Positions 39,249 through 51,301 of a DNA stretch of 64,000 bases are shown here, in pieces. The position numbers were made by a program, and so were the translations under genes. Under the pieces are notes generated by a model. It saw only the letters and a program-made list of their open reading frames with translations. It did not search any database and was not told the DNA's origin. Position 1 is the stretch's first letter. Every line of letters begins with the position of its first letter. This DNA comes from Austropuccinia psidii (taxonomy: Eukaryota; Basidiomycota; Pucciniomycetes; Pucciniales; Sphaerophragmiaceae), in NCBI GenBank assembly GCA_023105745.1, contig JALGQZ010000012.1, forward strand, positions 42,339,852-42,403,851, given 5' to 3'.

Positions 39249-39720
39249 CATGAATGAATGAATGGATGAATGAATGGATGCATGAATGAATCCAATTAGT
39301 TATATACCAAGAAGGAGAATAACTATTCTTCCCTTACTAGTAGTATAATCTAGTTATTTTATTACAAGTATTATAGACTTATAAGTTTAATTCATAGTGA
39401 TTTCTAATTAATATTAATTAACAGAAGGCCTACTTAATATTATTAATACACCCTATGTTTAAATTATCAGTCTTATAATTATAATACTATCAATAATACT
39501 CATAATATTGAGTTTATCACCATAACCTTTACATTATAAAGGAAAAATAGCCTTATTATATCTTCATATTAAAAAGCCAACCTTACAGCTATATACTATT
39601 ATATATGAAAAAAACCTACCCTTATATTATATTATATCATCTATATATATAACAAATATCCACTCTATATTGAACAAAAAACTTACTAATAAATTATTAA
39701 AGGTCTTATTATCATATTAT

Positions 39721-39838
39721 ATTAACAATAACCCTCTCAAACCATTAAGTATGATAGCATATATAACATCAAATATTGTATTAACAATTACCCTCTCAAA
39801 CCATTAAGTATTATAACATATATAACATCAAATTGAAC
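39721..39838. repeat. 59-bp tandem duplication inside left outer LTR
   Basis: ATTAACAATAACCCTCTCAA and the following bases at 39721-39779 are repeated with few changes at 39780-39838. The solo LTR holds one copy only, so the duplication arose in this lineage. Confidence 0.8.
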
Positions 39839-40213
39839 TTACCACTTAAAATATATATTATTACTATTATATTGAATCAACCTCTTATACTATTAAGGTC
39901 TTACCCTTAAAAGCATCTTATATTATTATTTGAAAATTATATTTCATACTGTTTTAACTTATAGCTTACTTATCTGATTATTGAATAGGTCTGATGGAAA
40001 CTGCTAAAAAGTCTTCTCTAGTTGTAAAGCCACAATCTTATATATTGATTTGTGAGCTCTGTAGGGAGATTGTTTAGTATATTCAGAGGGGCAGCTAAAA
40101 CACCATTAGCACCCTTGGTTACAGGATTATTTAAGAAATTCAAAACTTTTTACCTGTGATTTCCCCCTCAAGGACTTCCTTATCCAATCCCACACTAAAA
40201 GGAGTTCCACATC

Positions 40214-40231
40214 TGGTGTCTCAAAAGTGGC
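40214..40231 (+). other. putative primer-binding site of outer element
   Basis: TGGTGTCTCAAAAGTGG begins two bases after the end of the left LTR (40211). A TGG start next to the LTR is expected for pairing with the CCA end of a tRNA. The tRNA was not identified. Confidence 0.5.
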
Positions 40232-40611
40232 CATTTCAACTTCAACATTCAATAATCAGTCAATAATAAAGAAAGAAGATAATCAAACCAATATAACTCA
40301 CAAAAATAATTATCATTATCAAGAATTGATCATCAACATTCTCATACAATCTAGAATCTGGAAACAAATCCCATTCCAAATCATCATCACCATCACAATC
40401 CTCAAATCAATCATGCCATTTTTATTATCCAGTAAAGGAAGGAACACCAGAAAGGCAAACACCCAAGTATATTGATTTACTCATTGCAAAACCAAGAACA
40501 GAACAGAAGGAAAAGGAAAAATTAAGCAGATTTTTCTCAAAGTTAATTCAAGAAGAAAGGAAAAACAATAGAAGTACAAAAGAATTTAAAGGATAAGTCT
40601 ATCAAGTAAAA

Positions 40612-43600
40612 ATGAATCAACAATCAACATCTGACTTACCACCATTGCCTGAAGATACTGTAGAAGGACAGTATTCAGAAGAAAGTGAAGAGGAAGATCA
40701 AACAGTACAAATACAAAGTCTTATGAAACAAATGCAAGATTTATTATTAACAAAAAGTAAAAAGAAAGAAAAAAGAAGGGAACAAACATCTTACACACCT
40801 GGAGCTAGTCCAAGTGAGCCCACATTACCAAGACATGTTAGGCCTGAAGACTCACCAATATGACCTACACCTGGCCCTAGAGCAACATCCACACCCAAAA
40901 CAGAACAAAGATCACAGAGTAACGCAAAGAAAGTATTTTTAACTACACCAAACCATCCAAGTCCATTACAAAAGGAAATTCCCAAGGTAACATCTCCTAT
41001 TGTTAAGATAAGAGCTAAAGATTATAATCTTGTTTTTGATGGTAATGAAGTAGAAAAATTAATAAAAAGAGTAGAAGCAGCAGTTGAAATTGAAGGAGCT
41101 AGTGCAGAAGATATAGCAAGAAAAGTTATCTTTATGTCAGCATCTGAAGAAGTTAAGGAGAAAATTGAAGCAATGCAAGTTTATGAAGAGAGGAACTTGG
41201 CAAGACTCAAAGAAGAAATTGCTACAGAATGAGGAAGAGTAGAGCAAGACAGAAGATATAGACCAGAATCTTTGGAGAAGCTTATCAATAATACCAAAAG
41301 AGGAGGAGGAATTAGAGACTTAGCTGAATACAAGAGATTTATTGGATAATATGAAAAGATCACAAATTATCTGTATAAATATGGATATATTAGAAGAGAA
41401 TTTGAGCATAATGAAGAACTCTATGCAAGCCTTTCACCAGAAATTAGGACTTCCATAATTAAGGAGATGAGAAGAGATAAGTTCATGATCCAAGCAAGGG
41501 ATGGTGGATATATTGTACCAGAAATGAAAGTATTGAAGAGATATATAGAGCAAGAGCTAGAAGCTGTGATCATATCAAGGGACAGAGCTGAAGACACAAA
41601 CTCCCATTATGAATTGAATCAACCACATATAGATAAGACAAAAGAGGAGAAAGTTAAATTTGAAGATGAAACAATGGAAAATGCCCTAAATAAACTAAAT
41701 GAGCTTAATAATAAAATTAAAGAACAACAAAGACCCAGGATTCAGGATCAAGAAGAAAATAAAGAAATAAAGGTCTTCATTAAGCAAATTAAGGAACTGA
41801 CAGAAGCAGTACTACCTCAAAATAAAACAGGACAGGTATTCAAGCAGGAACATCAAACAAGGTACCCAAAAGATAGCTTACCACCCTTTTCACAAAGGCA
41901 TATTCCCTATACACCAGAAGGAAACATACCACAACCATATCTCAAATGCTATTATTGTTTGGAGGAAGGACATTCAGTTAATAGATGCAACTACCTCTTT
42001 GAAGATAAAAATAAGAAATGGGCGAGCAGACATGGAGGTGGATTTTTATTTCCCAATTGGAAAAGAGTTCCCACTGATGGTAAAATAGCTCCAAAGAAGT
42101 TAGTTGAAGATCTTGCAAAAGAGCAAGAAGAACTTACAAAGAAAATGAAAGAAGATGAAGATAAAGAAGCACTACCCAAACCTAATCCAATGAACATAAT
42201 ACAATTAAAGAAAGATGATAATGCAACTGCTATAGCCAAAGTTGAAAACTGGGGAAGCTGGCAACCACGAACTCTTTCATCAGCCAATCAGCTACTTTTA
42301 AACAATTATGGATTAAGAAATACTAAAGAAATAAGCTCAAGAGCAGAAAATACCAATCAAGATGCTTTAAAATCACATTCAAAAGTGAAAACATCAATAA
42401 ACAAAAGACCAAATATACCTGAAGCTTATATTGAAGATGAGCAAAAGGAAGAAGAGAAAAAAATTATTCCAACTAAATATAAGAAGCCTCGATTGGTGAA
42501 AAATGAAAAGCAAATACTTCCACAGGAACCTAAGAGTGATCAAACTGAAAATACTCAAGAACCCATCAAGAAAGTCAATGAAAGGAAAATCATAAAAGAG
42601 GAGAAATTAGATATTCAAGAGATTATGGCACAAATTATCAAAAAGGTATTGGATCAGAAAATAAATCTTACCTTGGAACAAATTTTAGTCATGTCACCAA
42701 AGTTTTTTAATCAATTTAAGAACCTATCAGAAGAAGAGGAAAAATCTATTAAATCAATTGATAAAAAGGGAATTCAAACCAAACTCATAAATCATCATTT
42801 GGGCAATTATGAACAGCCAAAATTACATTATGCCTGTCCATTAGGATTTATGCAAGTATACTTAGGAGAAGAAGGACATGAAATAATGGCTTTAGCTGAT
42901 ACGGGATCAGAATTAAATATAATACCAGAAGATTCAGCAATCAAAGCAGGACTTACCACAAGATGCCTTAACATGAATTCAAAGGGAATTGGTGGGCATT
43001 GTACCTCAATAGTTGGATTAGCAGAATTTACCCCAATCACTTTAGTTACTGGGGAAGAAAGAAATATACATCTTTTTGTAGCAAGAGGAGCAGTTCACAC
43101 AGTATTGAGAAGGCCTTTCATTGCAGATAATAACATAAGATTAGACTTTGCTCAACAGAGAGGGGAAATATTCAGTTATATAGAGCCAAATGGAAGAAGA
43201 CTTTGCTTACCAATTTGTTCACCACAGAAAGTAGGATGGAGAGAAGACCCACCCAAAGGAATGGAAACATGTGCAGTTTCTAAATTGGAATATTGGCAAG
43301 AATTACCAAAAGAGAATGAATTAAGCCCCAAAAAACAAGAAAATTTTGAGGAAAATTCTGATCAACTACTTGGTAGTGAAGCAGTGAAGGATTCCAAAGA
43401 CAAAGTGAAAATACATGAGGAATTAGCTCCAATTAATAAGGAAGATTTAAATTTAAAGCTTAAAGAAGAAAACTCTCCAGGAATTTTAGCCTCAAGAAAA
43501 GGAAATGGAAATACTTGTAGCCAAATATCTCAAGGCATAAAGAGTTATAACTTCAAGAATCCTGAAGACATAAAAAGAAAAACACTAACAAAGCTTATCT

Positions 43601-45021
43601 CACCCCTTAAAGCTTTGAAGTTCCTTTCAAAGGGAATATTTAAGAATAATTGGAAGTCAAGTATCAAGCCAGTTGTAGCAATAGTTAGTGTCAGCTCAGA
43701 ATATAAAGGTTTAAGTTCTAAAATTGATAAATCAGCACTCAACTCATTAAAAGAAGTTTCCCTCAAATATAACATTTCCAAAAAGAAGGACATTACTACT
43801 AAACACCACCTCAAAATTTAGGAGGAAATCATTGATATAGTTAAAAAATCTGAAGAATCTGAAAGTTGAAATGAAATTTTGAGTGATACCATGAAAAATT
43901 CACACCATAATAAAAATACTTATCCTCAAGAAAATTCAGCATCTAATGAAGGATCCAGTAAGATGGATAAGAAACCTAATTTTCATCAAAATGAATTAGT
44001 TCTACCTCAGGATTTACTTGACGCATCACTCAGATTAAATCAAGTACCTATGACAGGAGCTACCCACAAAAAGAAATTTAATAATTCTGAGAAGTCACCA
44101 ATCTCTTTTCCCGCAAATTTTGAAAATATTGATCCTAGAATTCTGATGGAAGGAATTATTGGAGAAAATAAATCATTATCTAATATAGAAAATATTGATC
44201 CAAGACTTGTCAAAGAACAATTAGACTTAACAAGAATAATTGAAAACCCCATAAGGGGAAATGACCAAAATCAAGTAAAAGATATACCTTTTTGTATAGA
44301 AGAAGAACCTTTAAAAATGGAATTCCCTTGTTTTAAGTCAACAACAAAAGATATAGAATGCAGTTTCAGTAAAGGTCAGAATATCAATTCAGCTAACATT
44401 GATGAGTCAAAATATGAAAATCCAATTGATTCACTGTCACAAATTGACATACAACAGGAATTAAATCAGAAAACAGCCTTACCTCCTGAAGGCAAATCCT
44501 CTGGGGAAGCTTTTAATAAATTTAATATTGAAAAAGAAATTAATTCAAGATTCAAGAAGCTTAAATCCATCAGGAATACTTCCAGAAATGGATTCATAAA
44601 AAATACAATATACTCACCAAATAGCTTAGAAAAACATCTTTCTGAATCAGGACATGAGAATGAAGCAGGATTATTCTGTCAAATGGAAACACAAGAAGAA
44701 GCTGAAGATAAACATAAATTTATACTTACTGAAGAAGAATACCATTGGGAAGGTTATACAAATTGGCAACCTCTTAGAAATGCCAACCTTGAGGATCACA
44801 AGAAAAATAATTCTAGGGACAACTTTGAATGTGCAAACCAACATGTCAAGTGGTTGGAAGATATTAGTACCCCAAAGAAGAATGAATCAAATAAAATCAA
44901 AGATAAAAGTAGCAAAAAGAAGAAGAAGACTAAGGAAGAAAAGGAATATTTTTGGATTACTCAGAATAAAAATATATGCCCAAGCTTGCAGGCTCATTTG
45001 GAAGGCAATATCAAATTTTAA
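40612..45021 (+). pseudogene. Gag-protease polyprotein of outer element, five in-frame stops
   Basis: One frame of 1470 codons runs from the ATG at 40612 to the TAA at 45019. It is interrupted by TGA 40861, TGA 41230, TAA 41347, TAG 43819 and TGA 43867, each one transition from a sense codon. Visible parts are: an acidic coiled N-terminus; a capsid-like region (about 41000-41570); a zinc knuckle CYYCLEEGHSVNRC (CX2CX4HX4C, 41947-41988); a long Lys/Glu-rich linker; a retropepsin core with LADTGSELNIIPEDSAIKAG (about 42892-42950) and a following hydrophobic RRPFIADN block; and a 400-residue Asn/Lys/Glu-rich C-terminal extension of unknown role. RT and integrase are absent. The protein would assemble particles and process itself but needs polymerase in trans. 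Confidence 0.85.
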
Positions 45022-48000
45022 CACGAAGTGAGTATTGGACAGAAAATGATGATAAAGATGGAAACACTAATCATGAGTATTTGAGTAATGAAGAAAAGTT
45101 TCAAGATTAATATCTCAATTAAGAAAGAAGAAATGAGCTTACAGCTAAGAAGTCCAGATTCAAGAATGGGTTTGACAACAAATCTTCACATTATCAATGA
45201 TTTTCTTTATAATAATAAAGTTTCTTTTTCTTATGTCATGAATTTTAGTTTATTTTAGTATCAAATATCTATAAAAAATATATAAAAATGCATAAAAATA
45301 TAAAAAATATCAAATATCAAAATATATATAAAAAAGAGAGTTTCAAGTGTATCAGTATCATTATGCCATGTTATCTTGTATATTATAGAAAAAAAATATA
45401 CTCAACTAAGAAATTAGGAAATGAAGTCAAGGTGAAGAAGCAAATAAGCAAATACAGATAATAAAGCAAGGATCAATCACAACAACAATAATAATACCTT
45501 ATAAAAAAGAGGCATTAGGAAGATCAAAGTTATAAAGAAATAATTCAACAAAATATCAAGAAATCTTAGGGTTGTTAATATCCTCTCACAATTATTAGGT
45601 TTTCATAATAATAAGAGAAATAATATAAAATCAAAGAGTTAACTGGCCAGGTTAAACCCAGATGAAAATATTTCTTTATAGAATTATTTCTCTTTTAATT
45701 AATTTACTTTGAATATTCAAAATATTCTATAAAAAAAAATTATCTTATTTTTTTCTGTGGATAAGGGAAAAAAAGACCTCCTTTTATATTGAATATGGAG
45801 AAAATTTCTTCCACCCACAGATTAGCTCTTAAACCTTTCATATATCAAAGGCTATGCAAAACTCTAAATATACATCTCATCAACCATTTAACCCCATTTA
45901 GAATTTAATTCAAAAACAAAATAAAGAAATAAATAAAATAAAAAAATAAACTGCATAGATTTACTCAATGATATATTGATTGGATTAACCAAACAAATCA
46001 AGCTTTAATTAAAAAAAAGAAATTCAGAATCCTAATTAATTTGATTTTTTATTATTTGGTAAAATTAAAGTTTAACCCCATTCAAAATTTAATTCTTAAA
46101 GAATAAATTGCATAGATTAAATCCACCTTATATTGATTGAATTTCAAGATCAAATGAAAATTTAATTAATTTAATTTCATATTATTTGGTTAAATTAACT
46201 CTTAACTCCACTCAACTACAAAAGAAAAAAAACTAAATTAAAATCAATTAAACTTAATTAATTGATACTTAATTCTAACTTTAACTTCAACTATATTAAA
46301 AAAAAGTTTGACTTAAAACTGCTTAGTAATGGTTAAACTTATCTTTACCTTTTTGCATCAATACTAAAGCTAATATTATTCAATTAAATTACCAACAAAC
46401 AAAAGCCTCAACATTTAATGCTTAAATTGAATTAAAGTAAAAAAAACACTCACCGTATGAGAATTTCAACTGCCTGTAGCATTATTATTTTCCTCTCTAT
46501 TCATTTTTTATTTATTTTTTTACTTTTTTTTTCAAGCAAAAATAATAGAAGATTATTACTACTATTATTATCATCAATATTATGAAAAAAATATGCAATA
46601 ATTCTTTTATTAAATAAAAAAAAACATCAAATTCAAGAAAAAAGAAAAGAAAAAGCATCAGAACAATGCAAAAAAACAGCCAAAGAAAAATTGAAACAAT
46701 AGCAACTAAAAAAAACAACCAAAAAAAAGACAATCTATCACAGTAAAAAAAACAGTACAACTGTACTGTGAAATAAAAGAAGTCTTATTAATTTTGTATT
46801 TATATTTTTTTATGTGTGTTTTTTTATTAAAAAAAAAGAATGATAAAAAAAGAGAAGAAAACAATTGATCGCAATGGATGGAGAAGAGTACAGTACTGTA
46901 CTGTACTGTAGACTGGAAACAAAAAGGTTGAATTAAAATTTAATTTAATTTTTTTTATTTTATTTGAACAGAAGAGGCAAGAGGGTTGATCTAAAGTTGG
47001 AAGAAAATCAATCACCCGCAGCAAGATAAGAAGTGGAGCTGTTTAAATTTGAAGTATCCACACCCAGCTACTTCAAAAAAAAATATTGTTATTATTTAAA
47101 TTAAATTAAATATGTTATTATTATTTAAATTGAATTAAATATACTATTATTATTTATATTACATTAAAAATATTATTATTATTTATAATAAATTAAATAT
47201 ATTATTATTATTTATATTGAATTCAAAATATTATTATTATTCAAATTAAATTAAATTTATTATTATTATTTAATATAAATTAAATATGATATTATTATTT
47301 ATATGAAATTAAATTTATTATTATTATTTAAACTAAATTAAACTTATAATTATTATTCAAATTCATTTCAATTTAATATTATAAAATCAAAATAGAATAA
47401 ATAAATTAAAATTAGGGAAATATTATTAAATGGAGAGGGGGTGTTAACCCTTGATAACAATGAAAAAAAAATATATATCTTTATATTAAATTATAGTTCT
47501 TATTATAAAAAGTAGAAATTTTGGTACAATTATTAAATAGAGAGGGATGGCCCCACCATTTAATGTTAATTTCAGCCAACAAAGCAAGCTCAATCATAAA
47601 ACAAAATAAAAGAAAGAAGAGAGGTCCTAGATAGGACCTTAAAATGTCCAAATATTCTTATATCTTATCAACAAAATTAAATCAAGCATAGGGCCTTGAT
47701 AAGACCTTAAACTGTCTGAATATATTATTTATTATTTTTTTATCAATTATTACTTCAAATAACTCAAGCAATGGTCTTTAGTATGACCTTAAACTGCATT
47801 ATTATTCATTAACATAAAAGAAAAGAAAAGAAAGAAAATATCTTTCTTTTATTATCAAAATTCTGTTTAACAAAGAAATAAATAGATAAAATGAAAGATG
47901 AAGATTAACCAATAAAACAAAATCAACTATATCAAGATGAAAATGATCAAAAATAGTTATATTTCAAAACAAGGTCAAGAAGACAACACAAAAATAAGAA

Positions 48001-48154
48001 GCTATGGAGATTCAAAATCAATATAAAGAGCTACAAACAGATAATATCAAGTGAAGCTATAAAAATAGAAATTCAAAAAAATGAAGTTTTGATAATTGAA
48101 CCAAGAATATTCCTCTTGAAACTTGAAACTGGAATGCTGGGGACAGCATTAAAT
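45022..48154. other. non-coding AT-rich 3' region of outer element
   Basis: About 3.1 kb without any open frame of coding quality, where pol would be expected in an autonomous relative. It includes poly-A/T tracts, a short GTACT-repeat palindrome (46890-46910), the 29-bp array at 47082-47369 and two purine tracts resembling the real polypurine tract (47432-47441 and about 47539-47547). Confidence 0.7.
47082..47369. repeat. tandem array, 29-bp unit x ~10
   Basis: After a 27-bp first unit, nine 29-bp units start at 47109, 47138, 47167, 47196, 47225, 47254, 47283, 47312 and 47341. A typical unit is AATATATTATTATTATTTAA followed by ATTAAATTA. Purely A/T except for a few bases. Confidence 0.8.
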
Positions 48155-48165
48155 GGAGAGGGGGA
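48155..48165 (+). other. polypurine tract of outer element
   Basis: GGAGAGGGGGA directly abuts the TGTGG start of the right LTR, as expected of a plus-strand priming site. Confidence 0.7.
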
Positions 48166-48296
48166 TGTGGTATTCCATACCCTATAGGCCAAGGTTCAAG
48201 TGAAATTTCACTTATAGGAATATAACTTGAAGACTGAAGAAAAAAAATAAGTAATTAATCAAGTAAAATAGAGGAATTCAGCAATACAATGGATTG

Positions 48297-49064
48297 TGTC
48301 ACAGGGGCTCTTCGAAGTGAAGAGGGCCTGGCACTCAGTAAACTGGGACTCACTTATGGAGGGCTCAAAGATAAGACAAGATGAGATACACTTAAGAGTG
48401 TTAAAGATGAATTACTAAAAGAATGAATATAAGAAAAGCAGCAACAAAAGAAATAAGAATAAGAAATAGAAGAGCCAACCACAAACAAGTCCAAGTCCAC
48501 TGTTTCAACCTGTCAGAATGGAAAGAGAAGGGTTAATAAGGATATGGCCACCCAACTCATACTGTACAGGCGAAGAAAGAAAAAAGGCAAAGACTAACTT
48601 AAGATTAAATAAATATAATACCCAAAATATAAGGATAAGAATATTCAGATAATAATAAATCAACTAAATTAATTAACTGGGGAAAAGTCCCCAGGGGGGA
48701 GGAAGAGGGGCTGGTATATGTGAGAATCACCAGCCCTGATCCAGAGGAAGAGTTTTCATGAGAATACTTGATGATTTGAATTGAGTCTGGCCAATACAGG
48801 TCCTGTACAGCTGTACAGAACCTGTACAAGAGGTGTGGTGTATTTGAGTGATCATACAGTTCCATATTGGTGTATTGAAACTGTATTGGGTGAATCCAGC
48901 CTGTACAGGTATTGACAGGCTGTATTGAGGTACCAAGCTGTATGCATGTTTCAGAATGAAGATTGCTGAAACTGCATGCTGATGCAGATACTGGATTTGC
49001 TGATTTGGGGTGTTTGAGTGGGTGTATGAATGAATACCCTTACCCCTGATGGATGGTTGTTACA
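48297..49064 (-). repeat. 3' LTR (relative to gag-pol) of chromovirus copy B
   Basis: 768 bp, TG..CA. On the minus strand a TATA-like CATATACC (48713-48720) and a CT-rich stretch precede AGTTAATTAATTTA (48665-48678). That layout would place the RNA start near the block that is complementary to the primer-binding region. Confidence 0.95.
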
Positions 49065-49077
49065 GTATCCCCCTCTT
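49065..49077 (-). other. polypurine tract of chromovirus copy B
   Basis: On the minus strand AAGAGGGGGATAC abuts the TGTAAC start of the 3' LTR. It confirms that the retroviral genome strand is the minus strand of this window. Confidence 0.8.
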
Positions 49078-49650
49078 GAAACTGGTGGGCTCCTGAACAC
49101 CATAATACCCTGCCACTGTTGAGTGGCATCTCAATATCCCCACATTTTTTCAAAAATTTTCTTTTTTAATTTTCTTTCCTCTTGACCATTATCCTGAAAA
49201 TCCTTCATTACTTCTTCCCTGCCAAGTTCAATTGATTCCCCCCTTTTTTTTTCAAGTTTGAGTGAGTATTCCTTCCAGAGTATGCAATTTCTTTTCTTTT
49301 GATTCAATCAGCCATGTCTTGGGATGTGGCCTTGGGATATATCCCAGAATAAAGACCATTGAGCACTTGTGCTCAAAAATTGGTGCCCAATGAGTATATG
49401 ACTTGTACTCATTGGCCCAGACTTAATCCATTCAATGAACCTCCAAGGGGTCTTGTCCCCATGATCCAAGGAATTGGCCTCAGGCAGCCCTCCCAGTGGG
49501 TTTGGACTGTGGCCTCCATCTTGAGTGATCTTGATGTATCTTGCTTTTTATGGCCTTTTTGGCCTTGCTGGGTGTTTTGGTGATTAGGGCAATTTTTTTT
49601 GATTTTCTGGGTTTTTTGGCCATAATAGGCCTTTTTGATGTCTTGGGGTC

Positions 49651-49713
49651 CTACGGTCCGTGGTTTGCGGTCCGTGGGCCGTGGACCGTACGCCGCGGTC
49701 CGCGGTCCGTGGG
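49651..49713 (+). promoter_or_regulatory. 7-bp tandem array rich in CCG/CGG triplets
   Basis: Nine consecutive heptads of consensus CCGYGGT start at 49651, 49658, 49665, 49672, 49679, 49686, 49693, 49700 and 49707. They contain seven CCG and four CGG triplets in 56 bp, within an otherwise AT-rich element. CGG triplets are the usual half-sites of Zn2Cys6 proteins, and this element encodes such a protein starting 348 bp downstream. A role in regulation is inferred; a structural or neutral repeat is the alternative. Confidence 0.6.
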
Positions 49714-50060
49714 GGCTATTGGAGGCCCCCAGGACCAAAATGGAGCCCCTGGGCCCAAATTTACTGGGGACCCAGGGTGACCAAGGGGCCCAAAAATGGC
49801 CCCATTCCAAATTTCACCATATATGGCCTGGATCCATTGAAGGGGTCCAGGCCCATCAAGATCTTGGCCTCCCCCAAAGTTGCAGGGGAGGCCCTGGGTG
49901 ATGAGTTCAGCCCCAAAGGGGTGTGAACCTTCACCTTAGAGGCTTTGAGGTGGGGCATAATTGAGTTATGGCCCCAGTTCCTTGAGTCAACTTTTTTTTT
50001 CTTGATGTGGAGTGGATTGATTCTGACGTCTTGAATCTTCTGCTTGCACTTTCTTCAGTT

Positions 50061-51301
50061 ATGAGTTCCAAACTGACTGAACTCACTGAATCTTCCCCTT
50101 CTGCACCGCCACCGTCTGTTCTTCATGGTTCTGGCGTCTTCAGTCGATTGTCTTCTCCCTCCATGGCGTCTTCTGGCCATTTTGACCCCTCCCAAACATA
50201 TGATGGGTTCAGAGCAGTTGAAGTTCTTGATCCTGCCTGTACTGAGTGTTTGGCCAGGGGGAAGGATTGCTTTCAACATTACAATCCTCGATCGTCAAAA
50301 TGCCATTTCTGCTTTATTGGGAAGAAGCCTTGCCGCCGTACCGGATCAACTTTGTCCCAGGTGAGGAGGCACTTATGGAGTAGGAAGGATGGGCCTTATG
50401 GGCAGGAATTCCCCATTCTTGAGGAACCTACCCCTGATGCCACTTCTGGCTTTTCTCAATGTGAGTGATTTGCATTTCTTGGTTAAATTGATGCTGATAT
50501 TTTGATGTAGTGACTGGTTCTAGGCAGAGGGATGTGGCCAGATGGACTAATGTTGGAGGGCCCATTCCGATTGGTGGTAGGCCCATCCACTACAGCTCAG
50601 AAATTCCCATTTCAAGGACCAATGCTGATGGAGTGGTGAAAGTAGTGAAGAAGCTAAGAAGAATTGTTGATTCCCCATCAGATCCAGATGCTGAAGGAAG
50701 TGATGAGTTGGATGGTGAAGAAGTTCAAGTTATCCCTCATTCAAGTGGCCATCCATCCAGAAATTCCTCTTCTCAACCTCTTGCCAACCACAGATTCCAA
50801 AGCCAAGTGATTCCCAGCACTCCAAGAACCTTCCAACCAATGCTTGCTTCAATTCCTACAACCCTTCCTCCTCCATCACCAACTACTTCCCACACCACCA
50901 GGCCTGCCTTGAATCCAGCAGTAAGACCATCTCCAGTTCAACAGCCCAGAAACTCACCCATAAACACCTCCCGTCAACTCCAACCTGTGGCCAGCTCCAG
51001 CAGAAGAAGAGATGGATTGTCCCCTTTGCCGTTTCCTGCCGCTCAAGTATTCCAAAGAAGAGAACGTTGGCCTATCCGGGTTACCAGAGAAGATCCCAAC
51101 GCGGCTAGTGAAAATCAAGATGCTGTGGCCAGATTGTTCAGGAGAGTTGATAGAAATAGCAGAGAGGTGATTATGTATGCCAATGACAGGACGATTCCAG
51201 GTACTGCTTCTGAAGAAATGGCTGCAAAATCTGCCTGGTATGAAGATGAGTTGATAAATGATTTCCAGAGAACTTTTGATGACTTGGGTAGAGATAACTA
51301 G
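50061..51301 (+). CDS. antisense Zn(II)2Cys6-type protein encoded by the chromovirus
   Basis: Two exons (50061-50460, 50511-51301) around a 50-bp GT..AG intron encode about 396 residues. ATG 50061 was chosen; an in-frame GTG at 50007 is an unlikely start. Residues 60-91 contain C60, C63, C70, C81, C84 and C91, i.e. CX2CX6CX10CX2CX6C, the exact spacing of GAL4-type binuclear zinc clusters, with basic residues between and after the cysteines. A Ser/Pro-rich middle (about 200-320) follows, then a conserved charged C-terminus (about 338-396). The gene is convergent with pol, 769 bp from its end. Splicing means it is expressed from its own transcript, not the genomic RNA. The same gene, with the same intron, exists broken in copy A, so it is a stable part of the family. 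DNA binding is inferred from the motif only. Confidence 0.75.

Larger units (their letters stand above)
28039..40211 (+). repeat. left LTR of outer element, split by chromovirus copy A
   Basis: The LTR occupies 28039-28835 and 38990-40211 (about 2.02 kb in total). It begins TGTGGTATTCC and ends GGAGTTCCACA. The rest of the span is the inserted chromovirus with its 5-bp target duplication. A 59-bp internal duplication (39721-39838) is present here but single in the solo copy. Repeated ATGGTGCAATA words occur around the insertion point. Confidence 0.85.

Noticed and set aside
46512..46760. 82-codon hydrophobic minus-strand frame resembling a membrane protein
   Set aside because: It is the complement of A-rich low-complexity DNA; Phe/Ile/Leu runs arise from poly-T codons.
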